Shown: positions 18,627 through 27,378 of the stretch, in pieces | How positions within the stretch are numbered: the first letter of the stretch is position 1 | Layout of the letters: each line of letters starts with the position of its first letter | Assembly (NCBI RefSeq): GCF_000156715.1 | Contig: NZ_DS999314.1 | Span: 125,950-189,949, forward strand | Reading direction: 5' to 3' | DNA: 64,000 nucleotides | DNA from: Francisella philomiragia subsp. philomiragia ATCC 25015 | GTDB taxonomy: Bacteria > Pseudomonadota > Gammaproteobacteria > Francisellales > Francisellaceae | Made by a program: the position numbers and the translations under genes | Notes under the pieces: generated by a model | What the model was told of the DNA's origin: nothing | The model's input: the letters and a program-made list of their open reading frames with translations, nothing else | Databases searched by the model: none

Positions 18627-18782
18627 TTAAAGTTGAATATTTATATATCGAATTGTATGAGGAATAAATACTACTAGTAATAATCCTAAAGATACAAGGA
18701 AAAGGGTGATAGCTAACTTATGCTTATTTGTTATTGCAAATATTAAGCTAAGAAATGTTGTTAGAAAGATTAAAAATATCAT
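18627..18782 (-). CDS. Small membrane protein beside dsbB (DUF5993-like)
   Basis: A 51-codon gene: ATG at 18780-18782, TAA at 18627-18629. The protein has two hydrophobic stretches (MIFLIFLTTFLSLIFAI and LAITLFLVSLGLLLVVFI) joined by a short charged turn (TNKHK), then the tail PHTIRYINIQL. It ends 10 bases before the dsbB ATG, so the two are almost certainly co-transcribed. Small two-helix proteins annotated DUF5993 are known next to DsbB genes in other bacteria; the match is from remembered context, not a search. Function unknown; a role in assembling or regulating this DsbB variant is inference. Confidence 0.6.
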   Translation of the reverse strand: MIFLIFLTTFLSLIFAITNKHKLAITLFLVSLGLLLVVFIPHTIRYINIQL

Positions 18783-18897
18783 ATTGTCAAACTTTATAAA
18801 TACTGATGTTAACGAGTATAGTCAAAATTTAACTATAAGTGAAATCGAAATTTCTAAATTATATTATAAGTAAAATTAATATTATGATGATAAGCAC

Positions 18898-18975
18898 ACT
18901 TAGGGCTATTCAGAATTCATAAATTTAGAGATAAGAAAGGAGGAGAAAAATACAAACTACCAAACAGCCCTAAGT
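18898..18975. repeat. Perfect 10-bp inverted repeat spanning 78 bases
   Basis: ACTTAGGGCT (18898-18907) and AGCCCTAAGT (18966-18975) are exact reverse complements, with partial pairing continuing inward. The interior is purine-rich on the plus strand (GAAAGGAGGAG). It lies between tRNA-Asn and the small membrane gene. Could be a MITE-like remnant or a structured RNA; no target duplication was seen. Confidence 0.45.
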
Positions 18976-19017
18976 AAAAAACTTTTTAGTATAGTGGAAA
19001 ATTTTTCTTGAATTTAT

Positions 19018-19093
19018 TGGCTCCCCGAGACGGACTTGAACCGCCGACCAATTGATTAACAGTCAACTGCTCTACCGACTGAGCTATCGGGGA
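19018..19093 (-). tRNA. tRNA-Asn (GTT)
   Basis: Read on the minus strand: acceptor TCCCCGA pairs with TCGGGGA, D-arm TAGCTCAGTCGGTAGAGCA, anticodon loop CTGTTAA with anticodon GTT, and T-arm GGTTCAAGTCC. Discriminator is G, and the 3' CCA is encoded at 19018-19020. Confidence 0.95.
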
Positions 19094-19251
19094 ACTTGTG
19101 AGGTATTATATTGCTGTTTTGTGATGCTGTCAACATTATTTTTAGTTTTTTTAGGAAAATATGATGTTTTATCACGTTTATATGAATTTGTGTGTGTGAT
19201 AACATATCATAAGTTTCAAAACATCATATGTTTAAGATAGTAATAGTTAGT

Positions 19252-19668
19252 ATGGAAAATCAAGTTATACAAAGGCAGCAAGAATTAGTTGAAGAATTAT
19301 CTTTCTTTGAGGATTGGGAAGATAAGTATGATTATGTCATATCGTTGGGTAAGCAATTACCAGAGTTTCCTCAAAATAAAAAAACTGAGGAGAATTTGGT
19401 TAAAGGCTGTCAATCCCAAGTCTGGTTCGACAGCAGTATAAAAGATGGTAAGTTACATTTTATAGCTACTAGTGATGCATTGATTGTTTCAGGGTTGATT
19501 GGAATGCTATTAAGAGTATATAGTGAAGCAACTCCAGCAGATATACTTAATTCAGATACTGCTTTTATTAAGGAAATTGGTTTTGGCAATAATTTGAGCT
19601 CTACAAGAGCTAATGGTCTAAAGTCAATGCTTGGCTATATCTATGCAACTGCACAAGAAAACCAGTAA
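19252..19668 (+). CDS. sufE: SufE-type cysteine desulfurase activator
   Basis: 138 residues from the ATG at 19252; an upstream in-frame ATG at 19228 would add eight residues, but the shorter form matches SufE/CsdE length. 'FFEDWEDKYDYVISLGKQLP' is the family's N-terminal signature, and LVKGCQSQVW carries the sulfur-accepting cysteine. SufE takes persulfide sulfur from SufS and passes it to the SufBCD scaffold for Fe-S cluster assembly. The gene is followed by hemD with a TAATG overlap, so sulfur transfer and heme synthesis genes share a transcript here. Confidence 0.88.
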   Translation: MENQVIQRQQELVEELSFFEDWEDKYDYVISLGKQLPEFPQNKKTEENLVKGCQSQVWFDSSIKDGKLHFIATSDALIVSGLIGMLLRVYSEATPADILNSDTAFIKEIGFGNNLSSTRANGLKSMLGYIYATAQENQ

Positions 19669-20426
19669 TGAAAATATTAGTTTGTCGCCCTAAGGATGAT
19701 GCTGATAAGCTTTCACAATTACTAAGATCTAAAGGGTATACAGCTACGAGTTTACCATGTATTAATATAGATTACATTAGAATAGCAAGTTCAGTATTGG
19801 GTTATACAAGTTATATATTTACTAGTAAATATGCTGTTGAAAGTTTATTTGCTCAATATAATCCTGAATTGTTTCATGATAAAAAACTCTACAGTGTAGG
19901 TCAAAGCACCGCAAAAACTCTAAAAAAATATGGTTTAGATGCTACATATCCACACGATCATGGTTCACAAGAGCTTTTGAAGCTAATCTTGGAAGAAGAT
20001 GTTTTTGATGATAGTTTTGCGGTTATCTCTGGGGTTTCTGGAAATGAATTGCTTGTCAAAGAAATATCGCAACTAACAAAGTGCGATAAATTTGAAACTT
20101 ATCAGAGAGTTTTTGAGAGTGTTGCTGCGCTTAGCCAAGCGTATTTAAAATTTATTGATGATGGTATAAATCCTGATGTTATTGTTACCACAAGTATCGA
20201 TATTTTTAAGTCTCTGAATAGGATTTTTGGCGAAATAGTAGCTCCAAGAGCTGCAATTGTTACCATAACAAGCCCAAAAATGCTAAAATTTGTTAATGAA
20301 CAAGGCTTTGAAAATACTTTGAAGCTTGAGAAATTAGATAATAACTGTATCTATCAAAAAATACGAGAACATATTGAGGCTAAGAATGTCACAGGAAAAA
20401 AATATTCAGCAAGAGCAAACCAATAA
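19668..20426 (+). CDS. hemD: Uroporphyrinogen-III synthase
   Basis: 252 residues with the bilobed HemD pattern: start 'MKILVCRPKDDADKLSQLL', then 'YIFTSKYAVESLF' and later 'DVIVTTSIDIFKSL'. It cyclises hydroxymethylbilane to uroporphyrinogen III in heme synthesis. Sequence conservation of HemD is always low, so the call also rests on the neighbours hemX and hemY. Its start overlaps the sufE stop, and its last 41 bases overlap the start of hemX. Confidence 0.88.
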   Translation: MKILVCRPKDDADKLSQLLRSKGYTATSLPCINIDYIRIASSVLGYTSYIFTSKYAVESLFAQYNPELFHDKKLYSVGQSTAKTLKKYGLDATYPHDHGSQELLKLILEEDVFDDSFAVISGVSGNELLVKEISQLTKCDKFETYQRVFESVAALSQAYLKFIDDGINPDVIVTTSIDIFKSLNRIFGEIVAPRAAIVTITSPKMLKFVNEQGFENTLKLEKLDNNCIYQKIREHIEAKNVTGKKYSARANQ

Positions 20427-21471
20427 CACTAATGATAATGTTGCTCAGGAGTCAAATTTAAATAAGAACAAAACGTCATTTAATATCTTTTCTAAAGCAA
20501 GCATTGTTGTATCTTTAGTAGCTCTTGGTTTGGCTAGTTATTCTGTTATTGATTTTGAAAGAGGTGATAATAAACTTGGTGCTAATGATCAAGCTTTAAC
20601 TATCTTACAAAATCAACTTGAATCACTTAAATCAATACAGGCTGAACAAAAAGAGACAATAAAAGATTTAGGTGCTCAAAATGATTTTTTGACAGAGAGC
20701 CTTAAAGCTACACAGTCTCAGATTACAACATTAGGTAATCAAGTAGCAGTTCCAACTAAGGATTTGTATCTGCAGATGAGTATAGTTAATATTCAGTCGG
20801 CCATTAACTACTTAGTATTAGCTAAAGATGTGGCAATTTTTGATGGTAATGCACAAAAGGCTAATGAACTGGTTGATAGTGCATTTGATAAAATAGAGGC
20901 TAGTGGGGTTGCAAATATAAGTGTTAGTGAGCGTCAGAAAGTAAAAGATTCGATAAGAAACTCTCTTTCAAGAAGTGATGTCATTAAGCAGTTTGCTTCT
21001 ATTCAACAGCAGTTTGGTAAGCTTAGATATATCACTCCTGAGAATGCATCTATGGAGGCTAACACATCCTCTCAAAATAATTATATGAAAATTTTAAATT
21101 CTGTAGTTGAAATACAAAGCATACCAGAGAATCAGACTCTTGTTGCAACTAATCAAGCTAAACAAGCTGTTGCAAGTAATTTGTATAACTCATTGATACA
21201 GCTACAGAGTGCTATGTATAGTAATGATCAAGATAGCATTGATCAAGCTAAAGATAACCTGATCAATATTGTCGATCGATACTTTGTGCAAGATAGCAAT
21301 GCAAAAGAGTTGAAGACCAGTATAGAAAATATTAGATCGCAAAATCTTGATGATATTAATAATAGTTTAGATAAGGTGATTAATCAGTTATCTGAGCAGC
21401 AAAATAAACTTTTAGTAAAAGAATCGAACTTGGCTAAAACTAATATAAGTATACAAGGAAGTGATAAATGA
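20386..21471 (+). CDS. hemX: HemX-like membrane protein
   Basis: 361 residues from the ATG at 20386 (MSQEKNI). It has a cytoplasmic, asparagine/glutamine-rich N-terminus, a single membrane helix at about residues 30-52 (ASIVVSLVALGLASY) and a long periplasmic region predicted to be coiled coil (NQLESLKSIQAEQKETIKDL). This is the HemX layout. Although often labelled uroporphyrinogen-III methyltransferase, HemX has no methyltransferase motifs here. Genes hemD-hemX-hemY are a usual set. Its start is inside hemD (41-base overlap), and its stop overlaps the hemY start as ATGA. Confidence 0.85.
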   Translation: MSQEKNIQQEQTNNTNDNVAQESNLNKNKTSFNIFSKASIVVSLVALGLASYSVIDFERGDNKLGANDQALTILQNQLESLKSIQAEQKETIKDLGAQNDFLTESLKATQSQITTLGNQVAVPTKDLYLQMSIVNIQSAINYLVLAKDVAIFDGNAQKANELVDSAFDKIEASGVANISVSERQKVKDSIRNSLSRSDVIKQFASIQQQFGKLRYITPENASMEANTSSQNNYMKILNSVVEIQSIPENQTLVATNQAKQAVASNLYNSLIQLQSAMYSNDQDSIDQAKDNLINIVDRYFVQDSNAKELKTSIENIRSQNLDDINNSLDKVINQLSEQQNKLLVKESNLAKTNISIQGSDK

Positions 21472-22625
21472 TAAGGATTTTGAAGCTTATAATAGTTGTT
21501 GTTCTAGCTACTTTGATTGGTATATGGGCAACTAAAAACCATGGATATATTATGTTAGTGATGGCTGATAAAGCTATCAAAGTAAACTTAGTTGCCTTTG
21601 TATTTGTAGTTTTTATACTATTATTCGTATTAGTTTTTGGCTTTAGGGTAATTAAGTTAAGTTTTCAACTTCCATATTTATTATTTAATTGGTTTATTGG
21701 TCTATTTACGGTTGATAAACAGGAGAGATTTACAGATTTGCTTGCTGATATGGTTTTGGAAAATAATAGACTAACTAGTAAGCTAAGTATTTCAAATATT
21801 TCTAAAATATCTCCAAGACATCTTAAAGAGTATGTGCTTTTTAAGAAGATTTGTATGATTGCTAACACCAAAGATATTAAAGAATTGGATAAAGCTCTTA
21901 AACAGATTAATAATAATACAAATGTGTATAAATTTTTTGAGGTATATAAGCTTTATCTTGTACAGAAGTTCTCAGAAGCACGTGCTAAAGTCACTATACT
22001 TTTAGAGAAAAATGATTATAGATTTTTACCTAATATTGCAAATTTGTCTGCAAGTATCGCTTTAGCTGATGAGGATGATGTGTTTGCTCTCAAAATTTTA
22101 GAAAAATACGATGTTTATCTAAAACAGGACTTGGGTGAAAGATTAATTATCTTAGCATTAAGAAAAGCAAAAGATGTTGATAAACTATCAGATATATATA
22201 ATAAAGCAGAAACAACTAATACAATAAGTAGAGTATATCTAGAGCAGCTTGTTGACTTTGAAGAAATGGTGTTGGCTGAGAAGTTTGCTAAGAAGCAATT
22301 AACTGCAAATAATATCTTGCCAGAAATGCTAAAAATTTATGTCAATGCGTTTAGCATACCAGTGGCTAAATTATCTGAAAAAGTTCTTACTAGAACTAAC
22401 CATGATTATAATAGTATCCTTATGTTACTAGAACTCGCTGTAGTTAAGTCAGATAATTATAGTTTCAAAATGGCTTACGATTATATTGAAAGGCATACTA
22501 AGGAATTACTGACTATCACACAACTAGAAAGATATCATCATATATTGTGTAAGTTTTTTATAAAAAATGGTGATGTGGCTGGTATAGATATCTCAGCAAC
22601 AAAGTTAGTTTATCAAAATAACTAA
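21468..22625 (+). CDS. hemY: HemY-like membrane protein (heme biosynthesis-associated)
   Basis: 385 residues. Two N-terminal membrane helices (about 3-22 and 41-61) are followed by a cytoplasmic helical domain of TPR-like repeats, matching the HemY N-terminal family. It is the proteobacterial HemY, not the Bacillus protoporphyrinogen oxidase of the same name. The ATGA overlap with hemX indicates coupled translation. Role: proposed to coordinate late heme-synthesis enzymes; not established. Confidence 0.85.
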   Translation: MIRILKLIIVVVLATLIGIWATKNHGYIMLVMADKAIKVNLVAFVFVVFILLFVLVFGFRVIKLSFQLPYLLFNWFIGLFTVDKQERFTDLLADMVLENNRLTSKLSISNISKISPRHLKEYVLFKKICMIANTKDIKELDKALKQINNNTNVYKFFEVYKLYLVQKFSEARAKVTILLEKNDYRFLPNIANLSASIALADEDDVFALKILEKYDVYLKQDLGERLIILALRKAKDVDKLSDIYNKAETTNTISRVYLEQLVDFEEMVLAEKFAKKQLTANNILPEMLKIYVNAFSIPVAKLSEKVLTRTNHDYNSILMLLELAVVKSDNYSFKMAYDYIERHTKELLTITQLERYHHILCKFFIKNGDVAGIDISATKLVYQNN

Positions 22626-22638
22626 AAGGTATATTTAG

Positions 22639-23397
22639 ATGCAAGTTAAAAGATGGTTTTTGAATAACAGCTTAAGAAATTATCAATATTTATTATATGA
22701 TGAGAATTATGCTATTGTCATAGATCCTCTTAAAGCAGATATATTTGATGAATTTATCAAACAAAATACTTTAAAGCTTGAGGCAATACTTATTACACAT
22801 AGGCATGGCGATCATATTGCTGGAGTTAAGAAATTGCTTGAGATCTATCCTGATGCTTTGGTGTATGCTTATGCGGATAATGAGCTTTTTAAGCCAAATA
22901 TTTATGTTGCTGATGGTGATTTTGTAGATTTCGGTTTTACAAGCTGTAAGGTGATGTATACTCCTGGACATATAGATGATCATGTATGTTTCTTGTTTGA
23001 GAAAGAGAAGGCTCTTTTCTGTGGAGATACATTGTTTAATGCTGGTGTTGGTGGTGTACATGCGCTTTCGGCTGATGTAAATCAGCTGTATGATTCAGTA
23101 GTCAAAATTTCTAGTTTAGATGGAGACATAAAGCCATATCCAGCTCATGACTATTGGCAAAGCAATCTTGATTTTGCACTTAGTATATTGCCTAATGATG
23201 AATCTTTTAATTATTATAGAAATCAAGTTGCAGAGCTTGCGGCTGAACATAAACCGGTTGTGAATTTAGCAGAGGAAAGTAAGCTTAATATTTTTATCAG
23301 ATCTATAAGTGATAAGTCTTTATTACAGGCGTTACCTGAATATCGATTGGGTAGAGAAATGTTTGTTAAGCTTAGAGAGTTAAAGAATAATTTTTAA
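22639..23397 (+). CDS. gloB: Hydroxyacylglutathione hydrolase (glyoxalase II)
   Basis: 252 residues. Metal motif [11 protein letters not shown] (HxHxDH), then [11 protein letters not shown] and [13 protein letters not shown], with [12 protein letters not shown] holding a further histidine ligand. These are the glyoxalase II features; the C-terminal region ('[23 protein letters not shown]') is the helical substrate-binding part. It hydrolyses S-lactoylglutathione to lactate and glutathione. It begins 13 bases after hemY, so is the last gene of the sufE-hem operon. Confidence 0.82.
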   Translation: MQVKRWFLNNSLRNYQYLLYDENYAIVIDPLKADIFDEFIKQNTLKLEAILITHRHGDHIAGVKKLLEIYPDALVYAYADNELFKPNIYVADGDFVDFGFTSCKVMYTPGHIDDHVCFLFEKEKALFCGDTLFNAGVGGVHALSADVNQLYDSVVKISSLDGDIKPYPAHDYWQSNLDFALSILPNDESFNYYRNQVAELAAEHKPVVNLAEESKLNIFIRSISDKSLLQALPEYRLGREMFVKLRELKNNF

Positions 23398-23403
23398 AGT
23401 AGT

Positions 23404-24129
23404 TTAATTTTTAGGATTCTTATCGTTGGTTGAGTCTTTCGGATCGTTTGTGGATTCATTTTTTGAATCTTTTTTAGTATCTGTAGGTTCTATTTTTGTA
23501 CGACTAATTTCACGTGGGAAACCACCGTTTAGTCCAATTCTCTGAAGTTTGATTATATCTGGAGCCATAGCGCGCTTGCTATCATAAGGTCCAATATACA
23601 TTCTAATCCAGTTACCTACGCGCTGAAACTGTGGGTTAAGACCATCTTCTTTCATTTTTTTGACATACCAAGAGGCTTCATCCATATTTCTAAATGAAGC
23701 TATCTGATATATGTATGTATATTTGTACTGCACTCTTTGTGCATCAGGTTGAACATCAACTTCTACACTATCATGCTTAAGACTGTTGTAGAATGTAAAT
23801 ACCATTTTTCCGCCACTACCATTCTCAGAGAAGTCTGGTTTTTGATCACTATTTGTCGCATCGGTTTGGGTACTATCATCTTTATTATCTTGAGTTTCTG
23901 CTGAATTATTACTTTGATCCACTTGTAGCTCAGCTTTTGCTTTTTCTTCTTCAGCTTTAACTTTTTTTAGATGTTTATTTACAAGTTTAGATGCTACAGC
24001 TATTACCAATAAGCATACTACGGCTGCAATTACTATTTTTTTCTTTTTAGATCCTGTAGGTTTTTGTAGTTCTTGGGGATTTTCTTTTGTTGTTTTTTTA
24101 GGTATATCTAATCTTGATAGATCTTTCAT
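23404..24129 (-). CDS. SPOR-domain membrane protein
   Basis: 241 residues. A cytoplasmic N-terminus rich in lysine and proline, one membrane helix at about 31-46 (IVIAAVVCLLVIAVAS), a low-complexity linker rich in D, N, Q and S, and a SPOR domain at about 130-205 ('YIYQIASFRNMDEASWYVKK', 'RMYIGPYDSKRAM'). SPOR domains bind denuded septal peptidoglycan, so the protein probably acts at the division site. The C-terminus is again Asn/Asp/Lys-rich. It is convergent with gloB. Confidence 0.82.
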   Translation of the reverse strand: MKDLSRLDIPKKTTKENPQELQKPTGSKKKKIVIAAVVCLLVIAVASKLVNKHLKKVKAEEEKAKAELQVDQSNNSAETQDNKDDSTQTDATNSDQKPDFSENGSGGKMVFTFYNSLKHDSVEVDVQPDAQRVQYKYTYIYQIASFRNMDEASWYVKKMKEDGLNPQFQRVGNWIRMYIGPYDSKRAMAPDIIKLQRIGLNGGFPREISRTKIEPTDTKKDSKNESTNDPKDSTNDKNPKN

Positions 24130-24416
24130 AAGTGTAATTTTTTTAATAAATCTATTAAACTTTGCTAAGTGTTTAATATCATAATGTTATACTAAAGAAA
24201 GATTATAATTAATACTTGGGTAAATATATAGAGTTTTGTTATTAGTTGTAAGAAAAATAGCAGTTTATTGAAATAATTAAGCATGATGACTGCTGAAAAC
24301 TAATGAATGAACATTATATTTAATTCCTAAGGTATGTGGTAAGTTTTTGGAGTGGATTTCAGCTTACTTTAGCTTATAAATTAGATTAAAAACTTTTAAA
24401 AAAAAGAGGATATCAA

Positions 24417-26051
24417 ATGCGTTTGCAGAAAAAAATATTATTGACATCATTATGTTTAGCTACTTTTGCAACAACAAATTTATATGCAACAACAGCAACT
24501 GAAGCTACTAAGTTAACTAGTCAAGAGAAGTATGATAACAAAGAGATGCTTATTAGTAATTTAGATTCGTTATTTCCATATCCTACAAAAATAACAGTAG
24601 GTAGTGTTTCTCAGAATAAAAGTGGTAGTCTAGTAGCAACTGATATTATGATAATAAGTAATGATCCGAAAAATCCAAATATCAGTATTAATAAAGCTAC
24701 ATTTGCAGGCTTAAAGGCTGGACAAACGGTTAAAAATAATTTTAACATTAAAATCGAAGGTTTAAGTGTAGCAAATTTAGCTACGGCAGTTGCTAATAGT
24801 AATGTAGTTAGCTCAAATGCAGATCCAAAAGATCTTGCAAATAATCAAGGTTTATTTGCTATTATGATGAATACTGTTGGTCAAGCAATATACAACCTTG
24901 ATATTAACTATGACTATAGCAACAGTACTATCAGTTTTGCATTAAATTCGACTATAGGTAAAAAGACATTTATAAAAACAAATGCTAAATTAAAAGATAT
25001 AGACTTGTCTGGAACTAGTGTTGATATGGACTTCTTAGCAGCATTGATGACAGAGTGTATGAACTCGAAGATACAAAATCTTAGTTTCGATGCAAACTTT
25101 TCAGAAGTTTTAAAAGAAATAACAGATAAATATTTAGGAAAAGAGTATAAGCAAGATCCAATATTAGATTTTAATGGTGAATTAGGTAAGAAATCTGGAG
25201 AGTTAACATTAAACTTTGATGGAAAGTTAGGTGCTAATAATTATGGTAAATATAATATCGTGATTGATGGCGTAGACTTAAATGATAGTACTATTAATCA
25301 AATTATTGATGGTACAAGTAAGGCTTTAGATAATGCATATGTGAAGTCAAATACTGCTGACTCAAAAATCCAACTTAATTTCCAAAAGGACTTTTTCCCT
25401 GAGAAATCACCGATAAGACAAGTATTTTCAATACTTGATACTGATAATATTAATATAAAAATTAATTCAGATCGCCAATTTAAGAATAATAAATATAATA
25501 CTAATTTTGATATACAAGCAGATGGACTAGCAAGTCTAAAAGGTAGTGCTGAAGCGATGGTAAATGACAAATTAAGCTTATTGCCATACTTAGGTGTAGG
25601 TGCGCAAGATCAAAAAGATTTATACGATTGTAATAATGAGCTATGTCTAAAAAATGTAAATGTTACATTTGCTAACTATGGTCTACTTGAAAAAATAGCT
25701 AGGCTTGCAAATCAAGATCCGAATACGACTCCTCAGCAAATATTAGGCTCATATGGAGCACTGTTACAGCTTTTTGCAGTGCAGCAACAAGATAAATTCT
25801 TACAGCAGGTATTATCATCTTTTGCAATGTTTTTGCAGAATCCTAAGAATATAAGTATCCATGCTAAGGCAAATAAGCCCGTTAATGAGATGGCTCTATT
25901 AAATATGTTAGCTAATGATGCTAAAACTCTAAAAAGAAATAATCCTATCAAAAATAATGGTAATGTTGATTTAAGTAAGAGCCCTGATGTTAAACTTATA
26001 AATAATATTCAAAATCTCTTCAAGATTAGTTTTGATGTTAATCAGAACTAA
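24417..26051 (+). CDS. Exported protein of unknown function (544 aa)
   Basis: A clear signal peptide (MRLQKKILLTSLCLATFA, cleavage likely after LYA) is followed by a large domain predicted to be mostly beta strand, with amphipathic strands and asparagine-rich loops ('LNFDGKLGANNYGKYNIV'). One CNNELC cysteine pair near residue 404 could form a disulfide. Parts recall the DUF945/YdgA group, which has similar long strand-rich repeats, but I do not recognise it firmly. Ribosome site AGAGGATATC. It is monocistronic, between the SPOR gene and the tRNA cluster. Confidence 0.6.
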   Translation: MRLQKKILLTSLCLATFATTNLYATTATEATKLTSQEKYDNKEMLISNLDSLFPYPTKITVGSVSQNKSGSLVATDIMIISNDPKNPNISINKATFAGLKAGQTVKNNFNIKIEGLSVANLATAVANSNVVSSNADPKDLANNQGLFAIMMNTVGQAIYNLDINYDYSNSTISFALNSTIGKKTFIKTNAKLKDIDLSGTSVDMDFLAALMTECMNSKIQNLSFDANFSEVLKEITDKYLGKEYKQDPILDFNGELGKKSGELTLNFDGKLGANNYGKYNIVIDGVDLNDSTINQIIDGTSKALDNAYVKSNTADSKIQLNFQKDFFPEKSPIRQVFSILDTDNINIKINSDRQFKNNKYNTNFDIQADGLASLKGSAEAMVNDKLSLLPYLGVGAQDQKDLYDCNNELCLKNVNVTFANYGLLEKIARLANQDPNTTPQQILGSYGALLQLFAVQQQDKFLQQVLSSFAMFLQNPKNISIHAKANKPVNEMALLNMLANDAKTLKRNNPIKNNGNVDLSKSPDVKLINNIQNLFKISFDVNQN

Positions 26052-26088
26052 AAATTAATATTTCTTGAAAATTAAAGCTATATCTCTA

Positions 26089-26116
26089 TTGACAACTTTT
26101 GAAAATAAGGTAATAT
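26089..26116 (+). promoter_or_regulatory. Promoter of the tRNA-Gly-Cys-Leu operon
   Basis: Perfect TTGACA at 26089-26094, 16-base spacer, TAATAT at 26111-26116. The start of transcription would be about 7 bases before tRNA-Gly. GC-rich CCC just before the tRNA is reminiscent of a stringent discriminator. Confidence 0.75.
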
Positions 26117-26129
26117 ATCACCCTATAAA

Positions 26130-26204
26130 GCGGGAATAGCTCAGTGGTAGAGCACAACCTTGCCAAGGTTGGGGTCGCGAGTTCGAGCCTCGTTTCCCGC
26201 TCCA
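26130..26204 (+). tRNA. tRNA-Gly (GCC)
   Basis: GCGGGAA acceptor pairs with TTCCCGC; D-arm TAGCTCAGTGGTAGAGCA, anticodon loop TTGCCAA (GCC), T-arm GAGTTCGAGCCTC. Discriminator T and encoded CCA (26202-26204). First of three co-oriented tRNAs. Confidence 0.96.
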
Positions 26205-26221
26205 TACTCTTAGGTTTGTGT

Positions 26222-26295
26222 GGCTGAGTAGCAAAATGGTTATGCAGAGGCCTGCAAAGCCTTGGACGCCGGTTCGATTCCGGCCTCAGCCTCCA
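26222..26295 (+). tRNA. tRNA-Cys (GCA)
   Basis: GGCTGAG acceptor pairs with CTCAGCC; anticodon loop CTGCAAA (GCA), T-arm CCGGTTCGATTCCGG. Encoded CCA at 26293-26295. Confidence 0.96.
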
Positions 26296-26301
26296 TTAAC
26301 T

Positions 26302-26390
26302 GCCCGGGTGGTGAAATTGGTAGACACAAGGGACTTAAAATCCCTCGGAGCTTAACCTCCGTGCCGGTTCGAGTCCGGCCCCGGGCACCA
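26302..26390 (+). tRNA. tRNA-Leu (TAA)
   Basis: GCCCGGG acceptor pairs with CCCGGGC; anticodon loop CTTAAAA (TAA), long variable arm TCGGAGCTTAACCTCCG typical of leucine tRNA, T-arm GCCGGTTCGAGTCCGGC, encoded CCA at 26388-26390. Confidence 0.96.
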
Positions 26391-26558
26391 TTTATTACTT
26401 TCTTATAGTTTCATTAAATACTTACATAATGTACTTTTACAAATTTATGGTTCCATATGGTTTTATGTAAGGTTATTAAAGACTTGTGTTTAGAGTTATA
26501 ATACTTTTGAATTTTGTTTTTGATAACTGTACATGATAACTATGAAAAAGATATAATA

Positions 26559-27212
26559 TCAAAAACTTCTAACATTAAAAGAGTTAACAACTCTACCGAT
26601 TATTACCGCATCAGTTGGTGATTTGATTTCATCATTATTTTGAAATTTTGAGTTTAGTGGCATCAAATATAAGCGGTTATTATCTTTATATAGTAGTTTA
26701 ACTGTGGCTCCATCGGAGTTTCTAGCAACTACAATTTTATCAACTAAATTTTGAGGACTAATTTCGCTAGGGTCAACTAAAATATTCTCACCTTCGTAAA
26801 GAGTATATTTAGCATATTTAGGACTAAGCAGTTGAGATTCTGAAGAATCATAGAGCATACTTTCACCCTGTACTCTCAGTGAAAAACCGTTTTTGGGTAC
26901 TAGAGAATGAGGAATTTGTAAGTAGTCGATAGGATCTATAATTTCTTGAGATTCGGTAAACTCACCAGCCTGAACATAACTCAATACAGGAACATTAGCA
27001 ATAGCTACTATAGATGTATCATTAGGATGGTAATTGTCTTCTAACCCTAGTATTCTCATAACCTCTATATGTCCATCATAGGAGGGGCAATTAGTACCAG
27101 CAACCCAACCTTTGATAGTGCGATCACTTTTACCAAGTTTTTGGGCCAATTCGACTTGTTTCATGCCTATTCTTTTTAAGGCTGGTTTTAGATCGGTTTT
27201 GTAATCAAACAT
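26559..27212 (-). CDS. XRE-S24 self-cleaving repressor (LexA/cI-like)
   Basis: 217 residues. The N-terminal HTH ('MKQVELAQKLGKSDRTIKGWVAG') is a Cro/cI-type domain. The C-terminal half is a peptidase S24 domain. All autocleavage elements appear present: an Ala-Gly bond at A82-G83 (VQAGEF), nucleophile S118 in VQGESML and lysine K172 in TVKLLYKD. Proteins of this kind repress genes until activated RecA triggers self-cleavage. A palindrome and two other inverted repeats lie in the 166-base region before its start, shared with the divergent gene at 27379. It has no phage structural or integrase genes around it, so it may be a chromosomal regulator or a prophage remnant. It lies just after a tRNA cluster. 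Confidence 0.82.
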   Translation of the reverse strand: MFDYKTDLKPALKRIGMKQVELAQKLGKSDRTIKGWVAGTNCPSYDGHIEVMRILGLEDNYHPNDTSIVAIANVPVLSYVQAGEFTESQEIIDPIDYLQIPHSLVPKNGFSLRVQGESMLYDSSESQLLSPKYAKYTLYEGENILVDPSEISPQNLVDKIVVARNSDGATVKLLYKDNNRLYLMPLNSKFQNNDEIKSPTDAVIIGRVVNSFNVRSF

Positions 27213-27224
27213 TTCTAATCCTAG

Positions 27225-27238
27225 ATAGAATATTCTAT
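27225..27238. promoter_or_regulatory. Perfect 14-bp palindrome, candidate repressor operator
   Basis: ATAGAATATTCTAT is exactly self-complementary and lies 12 bases upstream of the repressor start, where it could serve autoregulation. Two further inverted repeats share the gap: ATTGAT-8-ATCAAT at 27249-27268 and TAAAAGTG-11-CACTTTTA at 27331-27357. Their sequences differ, so one protein need not bind all. Confidence 0.5.
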
Positions 27239-27330
27239 ATGTAAGTATATTGATGACAAATTATCAATTCAATAAATTTTTGAAAAATAGTGCAATAATA
27301 CTTCCCTTTACAGCAAAATTTAGCTACCAT

Positions 27331-27357
27331 TAAAAGTGTGATAAAACTGCACTTTTA
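27331..27357 (+). repeat. Inverted repeat just before the 125-residue gene
   Basis: TAAAAGTG (27331-27338) and CACTTTTA (27350-27357) pair exactly over 8 bases around an 11-base loop, 21 bases before the ATG at 27379. It could be an operator or a hairpin in the mRNA leader next to the AAGGGAG ribosome site. Confidence 0.5.
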
Positions 27358-27378
27358 TAAAATAAGGGAGTTAAAAAA

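Noticed and set aside
20386-21471. Uroporphyrinogen-III C-methyltransferase activity for HemX
   Set aside because: The protein is a single-helix membrane protein with coiled coil and has no SAM-binding methyltransferase motifs.
26130-26390. Possible attachment site at tRNA-Leu for an inserted element carrying the repressor
   Set aside because: No repeated copy of the tRNA 3' end was seen in the window and no integrase gene is present, so no attL/attR pair can be defined.
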